This document shows positions 29,928-40,847 of a DNA stretch of 44,616 bases, piece by piece. The notes under the pieces are model-generated. The model did no database searches, was not told the DNA's origin, and was given only the letters and a program-made list of their open reading frames with translations. Source of the DNA: Tieghemiomyces parasiticus. Its lineage: Eukaryota > Kickxellomycota > Dimargaritomycetes > Dimargaritales > Dimargaritaceae. Location of the stretch: positions 1 through 44,616 of the forward strand of contig JANBPT010000322.1 in NCBI GenBank assembly GCA_027575765.1. The letters run 5' to 3'. Positions within the stretch are counted from its first letter, which is position 1. The number at the start of each line of letters is the position of its first letter. The translations under genes were made by a program, and so were the position numbers.

Positions 29928-31720
29928 CTAGTAGAGAAACGTGACTAACTGGTAGCGGACGGTAAAGGCCGCCACGCTACCAAATACTTGAAGGGCAACG
30001 ACCAGAGCGGCCAAGTGGTTCTCGGGTAGCGGCCCGCAGTGTACGAGCAACATATTGAGTAAGGTCAAATTGCTCACGCGAAGAGGTGTCCCGGCGTCGT
30101 CGGTGGCCACCCGGACTAGGCGGAAACGCGCGAGGGTACGCACGACAGCAAGACCCGTCGGGGTGGCCGTAGCGAGCGAAGCATCGCTAGGTTCGAGGCG
30201 ACCGGTTGCCGGGTTTAGTCTGGCAAGGGTATGGGGGGGGAAGGATACGTATAGTCTCGCCCGGCTGGGGCTGGTTAGAATACGGCATGACGAGTGCAAA
30301 GGGCCAGAGATATTTAGCCAGGATGGGCCCCTCTTACTTACACGCCCATCCATGTGATGGGAGTAACTTACCGCGGCATGCGGTGGCGTGGGCACGGTAC
30401 CAAGCGAAATAGCTGCGGGGCTGAGTAGATAAAATTGAATATCTGGGGGATAAAGAAGAGCAGCAGGGTCTTGCTGAAGTGGCCAATGATTCCCACCACC
30501 GCAAATGTCATGCCCGCAAAGTAACAGTATGTGTCGCCCACGAAGACCCGCGCCGGATACCAATTGTGCCACAAGAGCGCCGTCGTTACCGCGATGAAAG
30601 GCAGTATGAAGTACAGCGAGAATAGGTGCACCTCGGCGGCGGGCCGGTCGGGCCCGTTGACATAGAGAAGATCGTTGGCGGCCACGGAGAGGGCAATTAC
30701 CAGGGACTGGCCCGCCTCCACGCCATTAATTCCCGCTAGGATATTGATGGAATTGGTGCAGAAAATGGCCAGCATCGCAATGTACACGTAATATAGTATA
30801 CCTGTAAATGCGGGGAAGGCGTGTGAGCGAATGAGAGTTAGCCGGCGGGGTGAAGGGGAGGGACCTGACGGCGGCTGGGATACCGACCAGGCCAAGTAAG
30901 CGCAACCGGTTAAATGTGCTTACCAATGTCCAAGATACGACCCAGGATCGGCCGCAACGGGATGGGCAAGACTACGTAAGTGATGCCATCAGAAAGATAG
31001 TAGCCCATGAGCAGTGGAATCGACGCCACGGTGGGCATGACAAGTTTATAACGCCAGCGGATATCAAACACGTCGTCGGCGAATCCCAGGAATACCATGC
31101 TTTGTAGGCACAGCAATGCCGCTAGAAATTCGCCCAGCTGAAACGACCAGGCGAAGGGGAAACAGCGAGGGAGGGTGATGTCAGTCAACCGACAATTCGG
31201 ACGGCTGCAAATGGCTTATAATTGATGGAGGTAGAGATTGTGGAAGCGAACTTACCCGTTGGAAGGGAAATGTGCGCAGGGACAACACTGCAGGTTCGGC
31301 GGGAAACCACTGCCGGAAGGGGAAAGGGATAAACAGGAATAGACATATCAGGTAGAGCGTGGCCGCAATGATACCCAAACTTTCCGGGCTGGTGGGCGGA
31401 GTCAGGTGGCGGGATGGTGAAGCCAGGAGTTATTGAGGGCTGGGCGAGGTTGAGGTGCCTGGAGCGAGCGCTTGTACCGGTGCCGAAGTGGAGCCCGGGC
31501 GGCCGACTTACATGATGGGCTGGTGGGCCTTGTTCACGTCTTTGCCCGAGAGGCCGGCCGCTACAAACCGGTCGGCGACGGCGGGTATCAGGCGCCAGGT
31601 CAGTAGTCCCGTCAGGACGGCGAGGTAGGTGGATATAGCCAGAGGGTCATTGGTGGCTTGGGTCAGGACGGCTAGGCCCAACACGGCGGGCGCCGTCCAG
31701 AGGACGGTGGTGGTACTCAT
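29928..31720 (-). CDS. ALG7: UDP-GlcNAc:dolichyl-phosphate GlcNAc-1-phosphate transferase
   Basis: This enzyme starts N-glycan assembly by moving GlcNAc-1-P from UDP-GlcNAc to dolichyl phosphate at the cytosolic face of the ER; it is the tunicamycin target (DPAGT1 in humans). Five exons fit with matching phases: 31720-31512, 31388-31256, 31137-30924, 30801-30372 and 30219-29928. Together they code for 425 residues, against 408 for human DPAGT1. The donors read GTAAGT (three times), GTAAGC and GTAAGT. Signature motifs: [11 protein letters not shown]+IPESLG across intron 1, FIPFPF, the Mg/active-site stretch [54 protein letters not shown]+LNPATGRLE across intron 4, and NLTLLNMLL with the terminal [12 protein letters not shown]. 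Multiple hydrophobic segments match the ten-helix topology of the family. Confidence 0.95.
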
Positions 31721-32391
31721 CGGCAGGGGGGAGAATGTGGTGCGCAAGGGACGGAAAATGGGAGTAGGGCGGTAACAGTCTAACGGGCTGTTGCTTTGCA
31801 ATCACGGCGGCGGGACATCGCGAATGGGGTTGGAGAGTAGCACATGGGACCAACGAGGGCCCAGGGTGCGGATGACGGTTACTAGAACAGGTGGAGACGA
31901 CAGATTCCCAGTGAAGACAGAGCCCGGACCCTGCGGACAGGCAGCCGGACGGCGCGAGAGGTGGAACCCGCCTCCCGCAGCGGCCGTTGGCAACCTGTCG
32001 AGTGGAAGGGCTACATGCTGGTGGGGAGATCACCCTCGACCTCCTCCCTACGGATGGGCGCGGAGATTCCATTCCACCCAAAGTCCTGCCAGAGGCCAAG
32101 AGGTCTGGGTCATGGTAGATGATCTTTATTACACCTGCCCATTACCAAGCTGCCGAATCAACAAGCCATGCGGCACAAAAGCCTGAACTACACGGGTAGA
32201 CCGAGGTGTGTATTTGGCACGGAAACAATTGAACAAGAAACCGTCGAGAAATGGCCCACTAGCAAATTCTCCGTGCCATCGGTTACAATGGCACCGAGCT
32301 GGAGCTCTCCGCAAGTCACTTGGTTATCCAAGCCTCCAAAAGGGTAATGATGAGAAGGACAGGGCTCGGGTCCCGTCGCCGACTGGACCCT
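31721..32391. other. Intergenic region between ALG7 and DNM1
   Basis: This holds the ALG7 promoter and the DNM1 3' flank (both genes minus strand). No further gene is visible. The frames present are short and lie opposite each other without known motifs. Confidence 0.6.
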
Positions 32392-34766
32392 TTATGGCGT
32401 TTCGCTCACGATGGCAAAGGCCTTGCGGTACACTTCCAGCATGGATTCGCACTTGTTGCGCTCGGCAATCAGGGCCTCGTCCTCTTGCAGTAACTCCTCC
32501 ATCAATGAGTCCTTATAGAGCGTCTCCACCAGCCGGTTCTGCAGTACATCCCGCGTGTGGTTGACCAGCAGGTGCATGATGGCTTTGGGCACGAGGTCCT
32601 GGGTGGACTTGCGGACGATACCAAAATAGGACGTGATGAGGGACCGGATAAGTTCGGTCTCGAGCTGATCTCGGTCACCGCCCAACGTCGGCTCGGGGTC
32701 CAGCAGGGTCCCGGGGACGTCGCCGGCCGCCTCCTTCATTCGACTGGGCAGGGGCAGGCTGGGCCGCTTGGCATCGTCGGGCAATATCAGCGTGTCGGCC
32801 CGGGTGCCGCCACCAAAGAAGTAATTGAGTAGTTTGTCGCCCTGAGGCGGGGCCCCGCTGAAGGGGGCGTGCGACAGGGATGCGCGCACGCTGGCCGCCG
32901 ATTGGGGACGCCGCGGGCGAGACAGGGACCCCCGGTGGCCGGGCAGGCGGCCGCGACCCACGACCGGCCCCACCGAGTCCGTGTCGCTGATCTCCGGGTC
33001 GTCCAGTGGACGGGAGGCGTCGGCGGCGATCTCGCGGCGTTGGGCCTCGGCCTTGCGCTGCAATTCGGCCAGGGCGCCGGCTCCGCCTATGAAGTCTGGG
33101 TGGTTGGTGTTAATGTAGGACCGCTGGATGCTGATCAGGCTCTCCACGTAGGACGCAGTGGGCGCAACACGTTCGCGCAGCAGGTCGGAAACCACTTCGA
33201 TCAGCTTGGCGTACAATTTGGGATACTTGCGGAGCTCCTTACTGCCGCAGTGCTGACCGATTTTCATGAGCTCCTCGTAGGCCAGCTGCACGCAGCGCTG
33301 GCTGGGCGGCTCCAGGCATTTGATTTGGGGCTTGACCAGGAGCTCAAAGGCCAATTCGGGGACAAACAGGGACGGGCGGGGCCCCGTGGAGTTACGGATG
33401 GCGGTCCGAATGTCGTGATCGGTAAGATTGGCGCAGGGATTGATGCTGTCTAGGGCAGACCCGAACACCCCGTTGAAGATGTAGTAGAGGTGAGCACCGC
33501 CGCAGAGCTCGGCGGGCCCTAACTCAGCGGCCCCGGTCCCTTCGATGGAGGCGTTGTACTGGTTGGCAAACTGGGTCAGTAGGCGCAGGAAGAGCGACGT
33601 GCGATTGACCTGACTCGACAGGGCCGGCGCGCCGTAGGAGGCCAGCTCGGCCTCGGTCTGGCTGATGAGGGCATTGATTTTGGTTTTGATATCGGGCAGA
33701 CGTTCGCGGATGTGGTTCATGAGCAACTGGTTGAGGATCTGGGACAGATGTGCAGTACCGCAGCGGGCAGCGATGGCTCGGTAGACGGGGTGGGTACGGA
33801 AAAACTCACGCTCGAAGCGAAGCGCCTCCTGGATAGGCTTGGCAGCCAGGGTGTCCTGCTGGCTGCGGTTGACCACGCCCACGAAACCCAGGCGCAGCGG
33901 GAAAACATGGCCAGTGAGAATGTCCAGGGCGTTGGTGCCCACGTCCATCAGGTCGATCTTGGTCACTACGCCCAACGTGCGCTTGCCGTCTGGGTCCACC
34001 TCACGGGCCAGCTTAAGGCTCTCCGAATTGACCAGGTCGACGTTGGCTGGGCTCACGGCGAGAATGACGCTATTGGGTTTGTTAATGTACTCCATGACTA
34101 GGTCGTGGGTCTGGATCTCAATATCCCCGGGCTGGTCGCCCACCGGAAGCTTCGTCAGGCCCGGCAGGTCCACTAGAGTGAGGTTGAGCACGTGCGGGGA
34201 AGTGATTTTAAGGTGGATGGGCGTCCGACAGATCCCTTTGTTGGCACCAGCCAAACGCTCGGTCTCACGCTGAATCTCCTGGCGTACCTCGCCAAAATCG
34301 GAAAACTGTCGGTCAGGTAGGTGGAGAAATTGGGCCCGCTCAGGGAGTTCCTCCTCGGAGTCGGCTGGTTCGTCACCGACAGGCGGGCGGCGCGAGGGCT
34401 TCCGCTTGGGCACGTTGACCAGTTGCAGGACCAAGGGGCGGCGGGTGACGATACCGGTACCGCGCGGGAGGAAGTCACGGCCCACCAGATTTTCAAGGAC
34501 CGAGGACTTGCCTGATGACTGGGACCTGAGGGTGCAGGGAATGAACGGGAAGGGAGAGAATGTGGATTAGGCAGGGTCACGGTGAGGAGAGAGAGACGGG
34601 GAACCCGATAGGTCGCGCTCAGTGGAGCCGGCGTGAGCGCAGGGGGGGGGGCAGGCGAATGGACCACTTACCCTACCACCACGATCTGCGGCAGATCGAT
34701 CTGGTCGTGGCCCACCGTGTTGAACACGTCCTGGAGTCGGTTGACTACGGGAATGAGGTCGTCCAT
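32392..34766 (-). CDS. DNM1: Dynamin-related GTPase, Dnm1/Drp1 type
   Basis: Two exons, 34766-34672 and 34525-32392, flank a 146-nt intron (GTAAGT...CCCTCAG) placed just before the P-loop; the product has 742 residues (yeast Dnm1 757, human Drp1 736). This is a mechanoenzyme that assembles around mitochondria and peroxisomes to divide them. Motifs: [15 protein letters not shown] at the N-terminus, P-loop GSQSSGKSS (32-40), switch II DLPGLTK (151-157), TKID (220-223) and NRSQ. The middle/stalk region runs to about residue 510. A charged, Arg/Ser/Pro-rich stretch (roughly 510-650) occupies the position of insert B. The C-terminal GTPase effector domain reads [19 protein letters not shown] and [12 protein letters not shown], which fits Dnm1/Drp1 better than Vps1. 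There is no pleckstrin or proline-rich domain, as expected. Confidence 0.95.
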
Positions 34767-36071
34767 GGCGTCGCAGAGTAGAGAAAGACGGGGATGGAGA
34801 TGTAATCGAGAAGGTGGGCGACACCGGGCAGGAAGGGGCGTTGTCAGATTGGAGTGTACAGGCGGTGCCAAGGGCGAGGTCCGGAACGGCCGGGGGGACG
34901 AGGAAGAAGGCTTTATCGGAAGGTGACGAGGGACGAAAGATGCCGAGATCCCAGCGGATTGGCTAAGGCTTGAGATAGTGGAACTGGTCGGCCGGAAGGA
35001 GGAAGGGAAGAAGCCGTGGCCACGAAGTAGAAACCGGGAATGGGCGGGTGAGGCGAAGAGCCAGGCGGGAGTGAGGTAGGCATGGTGTATGCTGCAGCAC
35101 AGACGCTCGCGAGGCGTACCAACTGGGCAGTAGGCCAGTACCGTCACCAGCGGACAGGGCGAGGGAGGGTGAGGGCCAACGGGCGGCTCACTATGGCGCA
35201 GCCCCACGGCCGCGCACGGTTGACAGCCGGGCTAGATGAAGGGCGTTTGACGTCCCAGCCAACTCGTGGCGTGGAGCTAGCGGACAAGTAGAGGGAGGCA
35301 GAGTTGGGCTAGTTCTTGGCCTTCCCTTGCCGGGTTACCGCCGTCAATCTGCATGGTCAGGGCACTACTGGTTGCTGACCACGTCGGGCACCCTAGCGGA
35401 TGGGTTAGCTGCAGCGGGGTGGGGGCATCCCTTGCTGATGGTATCAGAAGCACCACGGCCAGGCCGATATCGCCAAGGGCTCCCGCCTGGTGGGTTCCCT
35501 CCGCAACGTGGCCGTTGCCACCAGTACGTACCGCCCCCTCCTTTCCTCCCTTGGGCCGAACGAGAGGCCCGTCCCGGCCACCTTCGCCTTTTAAACGGCC
35601 TGCGTACATTGATGTGACTTCAACAGGCGCTGATTCTAGGCTGCGAACCCGCTCTCCTCGCATAAAGTGACCATCCTCCCCCCCCTGGGGCCCTCTGCTG
35701 AAACTGTGGAGCCAGCCCCTGTTTGATGGCCGAACAATGGCGTTCACCGCCCCAGCGTGCTAATCAGCCACCGCTATGGCCATACTTTAGGGTGGGGTCG
35801 AAAATAGGCAGCACGCATCGACAGGGTCTTGATGATGCTCATACTATTTATTGGCGCTGTAGCACAGAGAACGGTGGGGTTGACGTGAACGTCAGGGTCA
35901 ATTGCAAGCGCGGGTCCATGTCACTGAAGTGAGAGAAGCAACCGGACCGGCCAACCGGGTACTGAGCAACGGACTCTGTGTATTACCACGCTTCCGAGTC
36001 CCTCGCCGCCACAGCCGGCGGATCCAACACAAATCGCTCCGAATGGCCTCCCGACACCGCGTGGCAACCTT
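34767..36071. other. DNM1 upstream region and intergenic sequence
   Basis: The first 400 bases are purine-rich on the plus strand, so pyrimidine-rich in the DNM1 sense, as expected of a fungal 5' UTR. Frames at 35100-35700 on both strands show no domain. The last 100 bases are the 3' flank of the URC4-like gene. Confidence 0.55.
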
Positions 36072-37373
36072 TTAAAACACCGTCCCGTCGGACCGGATGG
36101 CTAGCGGAGGCCCGCGAGTGGCGGGGCGGCGCTCGGCAGCAATTTCACGGCCGGCCTTCCAGGTACCACCCTCTAGGACCTGGGCCAGGGGCAACTCGCG
36201 CTCGCTTAGTCCGAACCGGGTACGCACTCGGGCGGCGGTCAGGTCGAGCAGGATGACGGTTAGAGCCCGCCACTCCACGACGGCTGGGTCGTCGACCTCG
36301 AGGGTCGGGACCTCCTCCCCCGCGGGGGCATCCTTATACACCAGAACGCCCAAGTCAATAAACAGACCGCCGTTGCGATACTCGGGCAGACCGGTCAGGG
36401 CCTCCAGGCCGGTGACCTCGATACCCATTAGGACGGTCAGCGGCTCCAGCAGGGAGTAAGTCAGCCACTGGGACAACTTGTGGAAGGGCACCAACCGATC
36501 CGCGGGGGCGGTGGCGGGCAGGCTGGGACAGGGCCACACGTCACCCAGGGACCGCCCATTGAGTAGGGTGCGCGTCGGGGGCCAAACGCCGCCGAAACCC
36601 TGCAGTACTGCCGTCCACAGGTCGGCCAAGGCTACGGTGGTGGACCCGTTCCCGGCGCAGGTGAGGAGGTAATCGAGCAGATGGCCAGGACGTGGTGCGA
36701 CGCCGGCGGGGGCGGCAAAGTACGTGGCCTGGGTCTCCAGGGCCTCGCCCAGACGACGGAGGAGAGAGCACCGCCCGTCCAAGCCAACCAGCGGGTTCTC
36801 GTCGGTTACTTGGAACCCCTTGCGCAGGGTCTCGACGGTCAGCGCCTGCAAACCGTGACCGTCTACACGGCAGGGGTCGGTACCCGGGGACCCGCTGAAG
36901 GCGCCGCTTAGGAAGAGGTCGAGGGACGCCACGGCCAGACCCTCGGAACGGCGTAGGACCTGACCCGTTGCGGCCTCGCGATAGGTCCAAGCGTCACCGG
37001 CGCCTGCGTCCAGTAGGACTGACACCACAAAGAGGTCGAGGACGCGTCGGGTGGCCTCCCGCTGGGCCTCGGGACTGTCCCGTGGCCACCGGGCAAGCAA
37101 GTCGGCAACGCGGTCGACACCACCCACAGTGAAGTGGCGCCAGCGGCTGTGCGGGGGCACATCGGTGGGGTGGGCGTAGTCTCGGCGGATGAGAGCCGCC
37201 ACGTAGTCAGCGACAGCATCAAGGCGCTCCGGGTGCAGAGTGAAGTGGTCCAGACGCCCAGCCTCGCCCAGGGCGTAGACAGCGGCGGCGCGCTCACGCA
37301 CGGCGGCCAGTGATTGGAGGTGGGCACGGACGGCGCCCTCGTCGGCTGGAGCAATCTGAATGTCGACAACCAT
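36072..37373 (-). CDS. URC4: DUF1688 protein, URC4-like (uracil catabolism)
   Basis: Single exon coding for 433 residues from the ATG at 37373 (MVVDIQIAPADEGAV); the frame is open upstream, but the extra residues look like translated 5' UTR. Family signatures: LLDAGAGDAWTYREA, RSEGLAVASLDLFLSG, PCRVDGHGLQALTVETL, FQVTDENPLVGLDGRCSLL, RPGHLLDYLL, PFHKLSQWLTYSLLEPL and YRNGGLFIDLGVL. In Lachancea kluyveri, Urc4 belongs to a pathway that lets yeast use uracil as a nitrogen source; its enzymatic step is unknown. Homologues occur in fungi, plants and bacteria, often beside URC1 or a uracil phosphoribosyltransferase. No such neighbour is present here. The length is close to the family norm. Confidence 0.9.
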   Translation of the reverse strand: MVVDIQIAPADEGAVRAHLQSLAAVRERAAAVYALGEAGRLDHFTLHPERLDAVADYVAALIRRDYAHPTDVPPHSRWRHFTVGGVDRVADLLARWPRDSPEAQREATRRVLDLFVVSVLLDAGAGDAWTYREAATGQVLRRSEGLAVASLDLFLSGAFSGSPGTDPCRVDGHGLQALTVETLRKGFQVTDENPLVGLDGRCSLLRRLGEALETQATYFAAPAGVAPRPGHLLDYLLTCAGNGSTTVALADLWTAVLQGFGGVWPPTRTLLNGRSLGDVWPCPSLPATAPADRLVPFHKLSQWLTYSLLEPLTVLMGIEVTGLEALTGLPEYRNGGLFIDLGVLVYKDAPAGEEVPTLEVDDPAVVEWRALTVILLDLTAARVRTRFGLSERELPLAQVLEGGTWKAGREIAAERRPATRGPPLAIRSDGTVF

Positions 37374-38291
37374 CGTGAGGCGCAGGCGGGCAAAGGGCGT
37401 AATAAAAGAGCAGAGTGGGAGGGAGGGAATAGCAAAGGTGCAAGACGTGGGCGGGGTTGGAAAAGCGGCTAAAGGAGTACAGAACCGGGCCGACCGGGGC
37501 CCGGACGTGGGGTTTTTAATGGCCATGAAGGGCATGGTCTACCCCGCTAGGTCCCCACCCGAGTCACAACTGCTCCAGCATCCAGACTCCTCGCGTGACT
37601 GGGGGGAGTAAGGCGATCCTCCGGGTTGAATCAGTCCTAAGGGGGGGCGTGGAATGAAGAGATACGTGGCCACCCAACACCCTCGCTGCTCGGACTGTTC
37701 CTTGTTGGTCACATTGCCAACGGCAACGGCGGCCTCGGGTTAAAGGGCGAGGGCCTCTCCCTTCCCTAACTAGCAGCTCTGGCAGGTGTAGGCAGAAGAC
37801 GCCGTGCCGATCATGGTCCGCTTTGCTGCATACTCCCCCCTCACGAAAAGCGTGGTGTTGTAGCAGGCTCTTCTGGTTAGCCCGCTCATGCGCCCTCCAA
37901 AACTGTAGCGCCTGGGCCCCATAGCACAGCTTTGTGAGTCACTACCACACACTTTATGTATCAACCGCATCGCCCTACGCTTCCACCGGCCAGTAGCCGT
38001 CTATAACGTTTCAACACCCCTTACCCCGAGAGTTACATTTGGATGCCAACTGTCATGTATATACCTTGGGACGGGGGAGGAGGAGGTCGAGTTGTGCAGC
38101 GATACTCCCCCCCTCCAAAAGTGTGACTCGTGTTTGGCTGTCGGCCAGTGAGGGAGTTGAAAGTAGCAGCATTTAGCATGGCCAGTTTTATCACATATAC
38201 AACGTAACAAGGGCCTGACGGACAATAGAGCATACGCCACTCCCGAAGGGACTTGCGCACGGCAATCCCGGGACCGGGGGCCGCGCGCCGA
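37374..38291. other. URC4 upstream region and NOP12 3' flank
   Basis: The first 150 bases upstream of URC4 are purine-rich on the plus strand, consistent with a 5' UTR and promoter. The rest has no recognisable gene. Confidence 0.6.
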
Positions 38292-39718
38292 TTACTTGCG
38301 CGGCCGCTTAGACCGAGATTGTAGGGACCGTGGGAGGGCAGCGGCACGGTTCGCCCGCTCACCCTCGAAATTGCCGAGGGCAGGCTTGGACGTGGATTTG
38401 AGATAATGGTCAAGGCGTCGCTTAGCAGCCCGGGTACCCTCGTTCTTAACAGCATCCGTAAGCTTGCGCAGGGTACGTTTGGCGGAGGCGGACTGGCTGC
38501 TCTGGAGCTTCGCATTGCGGATGCGGTCGGTGTCCTTGCACCGCTCGACGCGTAGCTCCCGCTCCATGAAGCGCGATTCGTGCAAACTCAGGGCCAGGCC
38601 GACCGATACCTTTTCGGTGAACTCGAGGTAGCCGGTACCTTTACCTTGTTGGCTGATGGAGTCGCGCAGGATGCGCACGTTGGCAATATCGCCGCATTCG
38701 GCAAAGTGGGAGCGCAGCTTCTCCTCATCAGCATTGAAGGGCAGGTTACCAACGAACACCGAGCGTGAGCGGTCATACGTGAGGCCACCGTCCGGCCGGA
38801 TGACACGAAGGTGGCGGTCCCTAAACAGCGTGGAATTGAGTCTTAGCGCCCCGGGCACGGCATCGACGCTCGTGTAGACAATGTAGCAGGTGCACACTGT
38901 TTGGTTGGTCATGTCCTTCGGCAATTTTTCGTTGGGAAGTCGCAGATTCTTGGGCACATTCTGGATACCCGGGCAGGTCGCCGAGGATGGGAGTAAAGAG
39001 CAAAGGGTGCGCGGTGGAAAGTTAGATGGTGCGAGCGAACAGCTAGGCCCGTTGCCTGGCACCCCGGAGACGGGGCGATTTGAAATGACGGTCCTAGATG
39101 CGAGGGACTTACCGCGCGACGAAAGTAATGGCATTCGACCTTCCCGGCGGGACGAAAGAGCCGTAGAAGCTCGCGCTGAGCGGCTTTATCGGACAGGACC
39201 TCGACGGCGATATTACCCACCGACACGGTGCGGGGTTTTTGATCCTGGAAATTCTTTGGTGGCTTAGGCTTAGCCGGGGCGACAGTGGTCGGGAGGACCG
39301 ACTCGGCCTTGTCGGCTGTGGTGTCTGATTCGGCCTCATCGGCTGTGGCGTCTGATTCGGCCTCATCGGCTGTGGCGTCTGATTCGGCCTCATCGGCTGT
39401 GGCGTCTGATTCGGCCTCGTCCGATGTGGCATCTGATTCGGCCTCGTCTGAAGTGGCGACCGACTCGGCCTGGGCTGGCGCGACGACTGGCTTGGTCTGT
39501 TATCGAAGGGGTACAATGGGCAGGTGTATCAAGGTTAGAAGGTACCGAAGTAACGAGACAGCGAGCTACGGGGGTAGTAGTATGTGAAGGGGGGCCGGTG
39601 GTCGGGGAAGGCGAGGGTGTGGCTGACTTACGCTGCTGGCGAACAGATCGGCGACAGAGGTGGAGGCCACTGAGCCCTGTAGCAAGTCCGTCAGTGATTT
39701 GGAGTCCTGGGTCGCCAT
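38292..39718 (-). CDS. NOP12: Nucleolar RNA-binding protein Nop12/RBM34 type
   Basis: Three exons, 39718-39632, 39496-39113 and 38960-38292, all join in phase 0 and give 379 residues (yeast Nop12 459). Nop12 works in the nucleolus in 25S rRNA maturation. Exon 1 codes for MATQDSKSLTDLLQGS. Exon 2 opens with an acidic repeat (ESDATADEA and variants, about residues 40-95), then RRM1 (VSVGNIAVEVL, KVECHYFRR), which is cut by intron 2 and resumes in exon 3 (TVCTCYIVYTS, RHLRVIRPD). RRM2 spans about 224-299 with RNP2 VFVGNL and RNP1 KGTGYLEF. The tail is basic (AKRTLRKL, AAKRRLDHYL, ending SRSKRPRK), fitting nucleolar localisation. GKGTGY, LRVERCK and the tandem RRM layout with a basic tail match the Nop12/RBM34 family. 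Confidence 0.9.
39300..39461. repeat. 27-bp tandem repeat inside NOP12
   Basis: Six consecutive 27-base units lie here. The three central units (39327-39407) are identical and the outer ones carry scattered changes. On the minus strand each unit codes for nine residues, ESDATADEA. Unit length is a multiple of three, so copy number can vary without breaking the NOP12 frame. Confidence 0.95.
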
Positions 39719-40709
39719 GGTGATGTGCGAGGTAGCAGGCTCAGGGAGGGGGGGGATTCGGGTAAGAGGGGCCGAGCAGCTGTGGGGAGGTGGCCGGGTG
39801 ACTCTGGGATATCGGCAGGAAGGAATGCGTCGTGGTGCAGGTTGCTGGGAGCGTAGGAGCGGCCGGTCTAGTGGGAAGCATTAGAGTAGGTGACAAAGAC
39901 AACGTGCTCTTCCTGAAGACGGCTACTCTCTTCGTCCTTCCGCTTCTTTTTTTTCTGGCTAGGGAGCCTGTGGCCCTCTTGAACTTGTTCAATTCCCCGT
40001 AGTGGCAGTTATGCACAGCGATACGAGCGCATATGCGCCTGGCAGGCCGCTACTAGGCGCGAGAATCTAATTCCACCGAGACGGCTCGACCTCCACCAAA
40101 ACCGACCTGGAAAAAAAAAAGTAGAGAAGGCTGTATGCGCTGGTATCGGACCCCCGTCCTATCGTGGGCCACCGCGTCTAGGGGATAGGAAGGCCGGCGA
40201 ATACCAGTCACGTGGTCTCCATCGTCACAGTGACGAAGGCAGGCGGGGAAAACGACTTGCAGAGTTGGCGGGGGAGTGAGCAGATGTCGCTTGGCCTTGG
40301 CCTTGAGCCTGGCCACGGCTGGCAATGACACCATCGTTCAGAGGTTACACCCGCCACGCCAAGGCCGGGGTTTGCTGCATGACACTGCCGACCATTCGCA
40401 GCGGACCTTCCCACCACTGATTACCCCACCTTGTCCGAACCCACTGGGCTATTGTCGGCACTCCCTTCATCCTCCGATGGTTGGGAACAATGACCCATGC
40501 AGCGCTGTGCAAAGCGGTAACGCCTCCCCAGCCCCACCCTTCCCGAGCCCTGCCCCGGTTCTCTGGAAGAATCGGCTTATATAATCCACCCAGCCGCTGG
40601 CAAGTCACTTTAAGGTAACTATCGCCCTCTTCGCTTACCAACTCCGCCTTCTGTTTTATTCAGCCCTCTGTCTTTTATATATCAGCCGAACCACCCCTTT
40701 CGCTACCAG
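39719..40709. promoter_or_regulatory. Divergent promoter region of NOP12 and the Asn/Gly-rich gene
   Basis: The two genes are transcribed away from each other. Two TATA-like runs face the plus-strand gene: TTATATAA at 40577-40584 and TTTTATATAT at 40673-40682. The second is only 27 bases before a splice donor, so the first is the better core promoter. No protein motif is seen in the frames here. Confidence 0.45.
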
Positions 40710-40843
40710 GTAAGTCCCCGCCAGACTTGTTCTGCCTTGGCCAGTCACGGCTCATCTCGCTCATCAGACCCCTGTTACCAGCCCCAACCAACGTCGTTTC
40801 TGCCCTTCCCTCGCCGTTTGTCCAGCCTTTCTCCTTTCACCAG
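40710..40843 (+). other. Probable 5' UTR intron of the Asn/Gly-rich gene
   Basis: CTACCAG is followed by a consensus donor GTAAGTCCCC at 40710. A pyrimidine-rich stretch (CCTTTCTCCTTTCACCAG) ends at 40843, leaving CACC before the ATG at 40848. Alternative AGs lie further upstream. The intron is inferred from signals only. Confidence 0.5.
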
Positions 40844-40847
40844 CACC

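Noticed and set aside
32557..34273. Plus-strand frames of 90-194 codons opposite DNM1
   Set aside because: These are shadows of a well-supported dynamin frame and have no motifs of their own.
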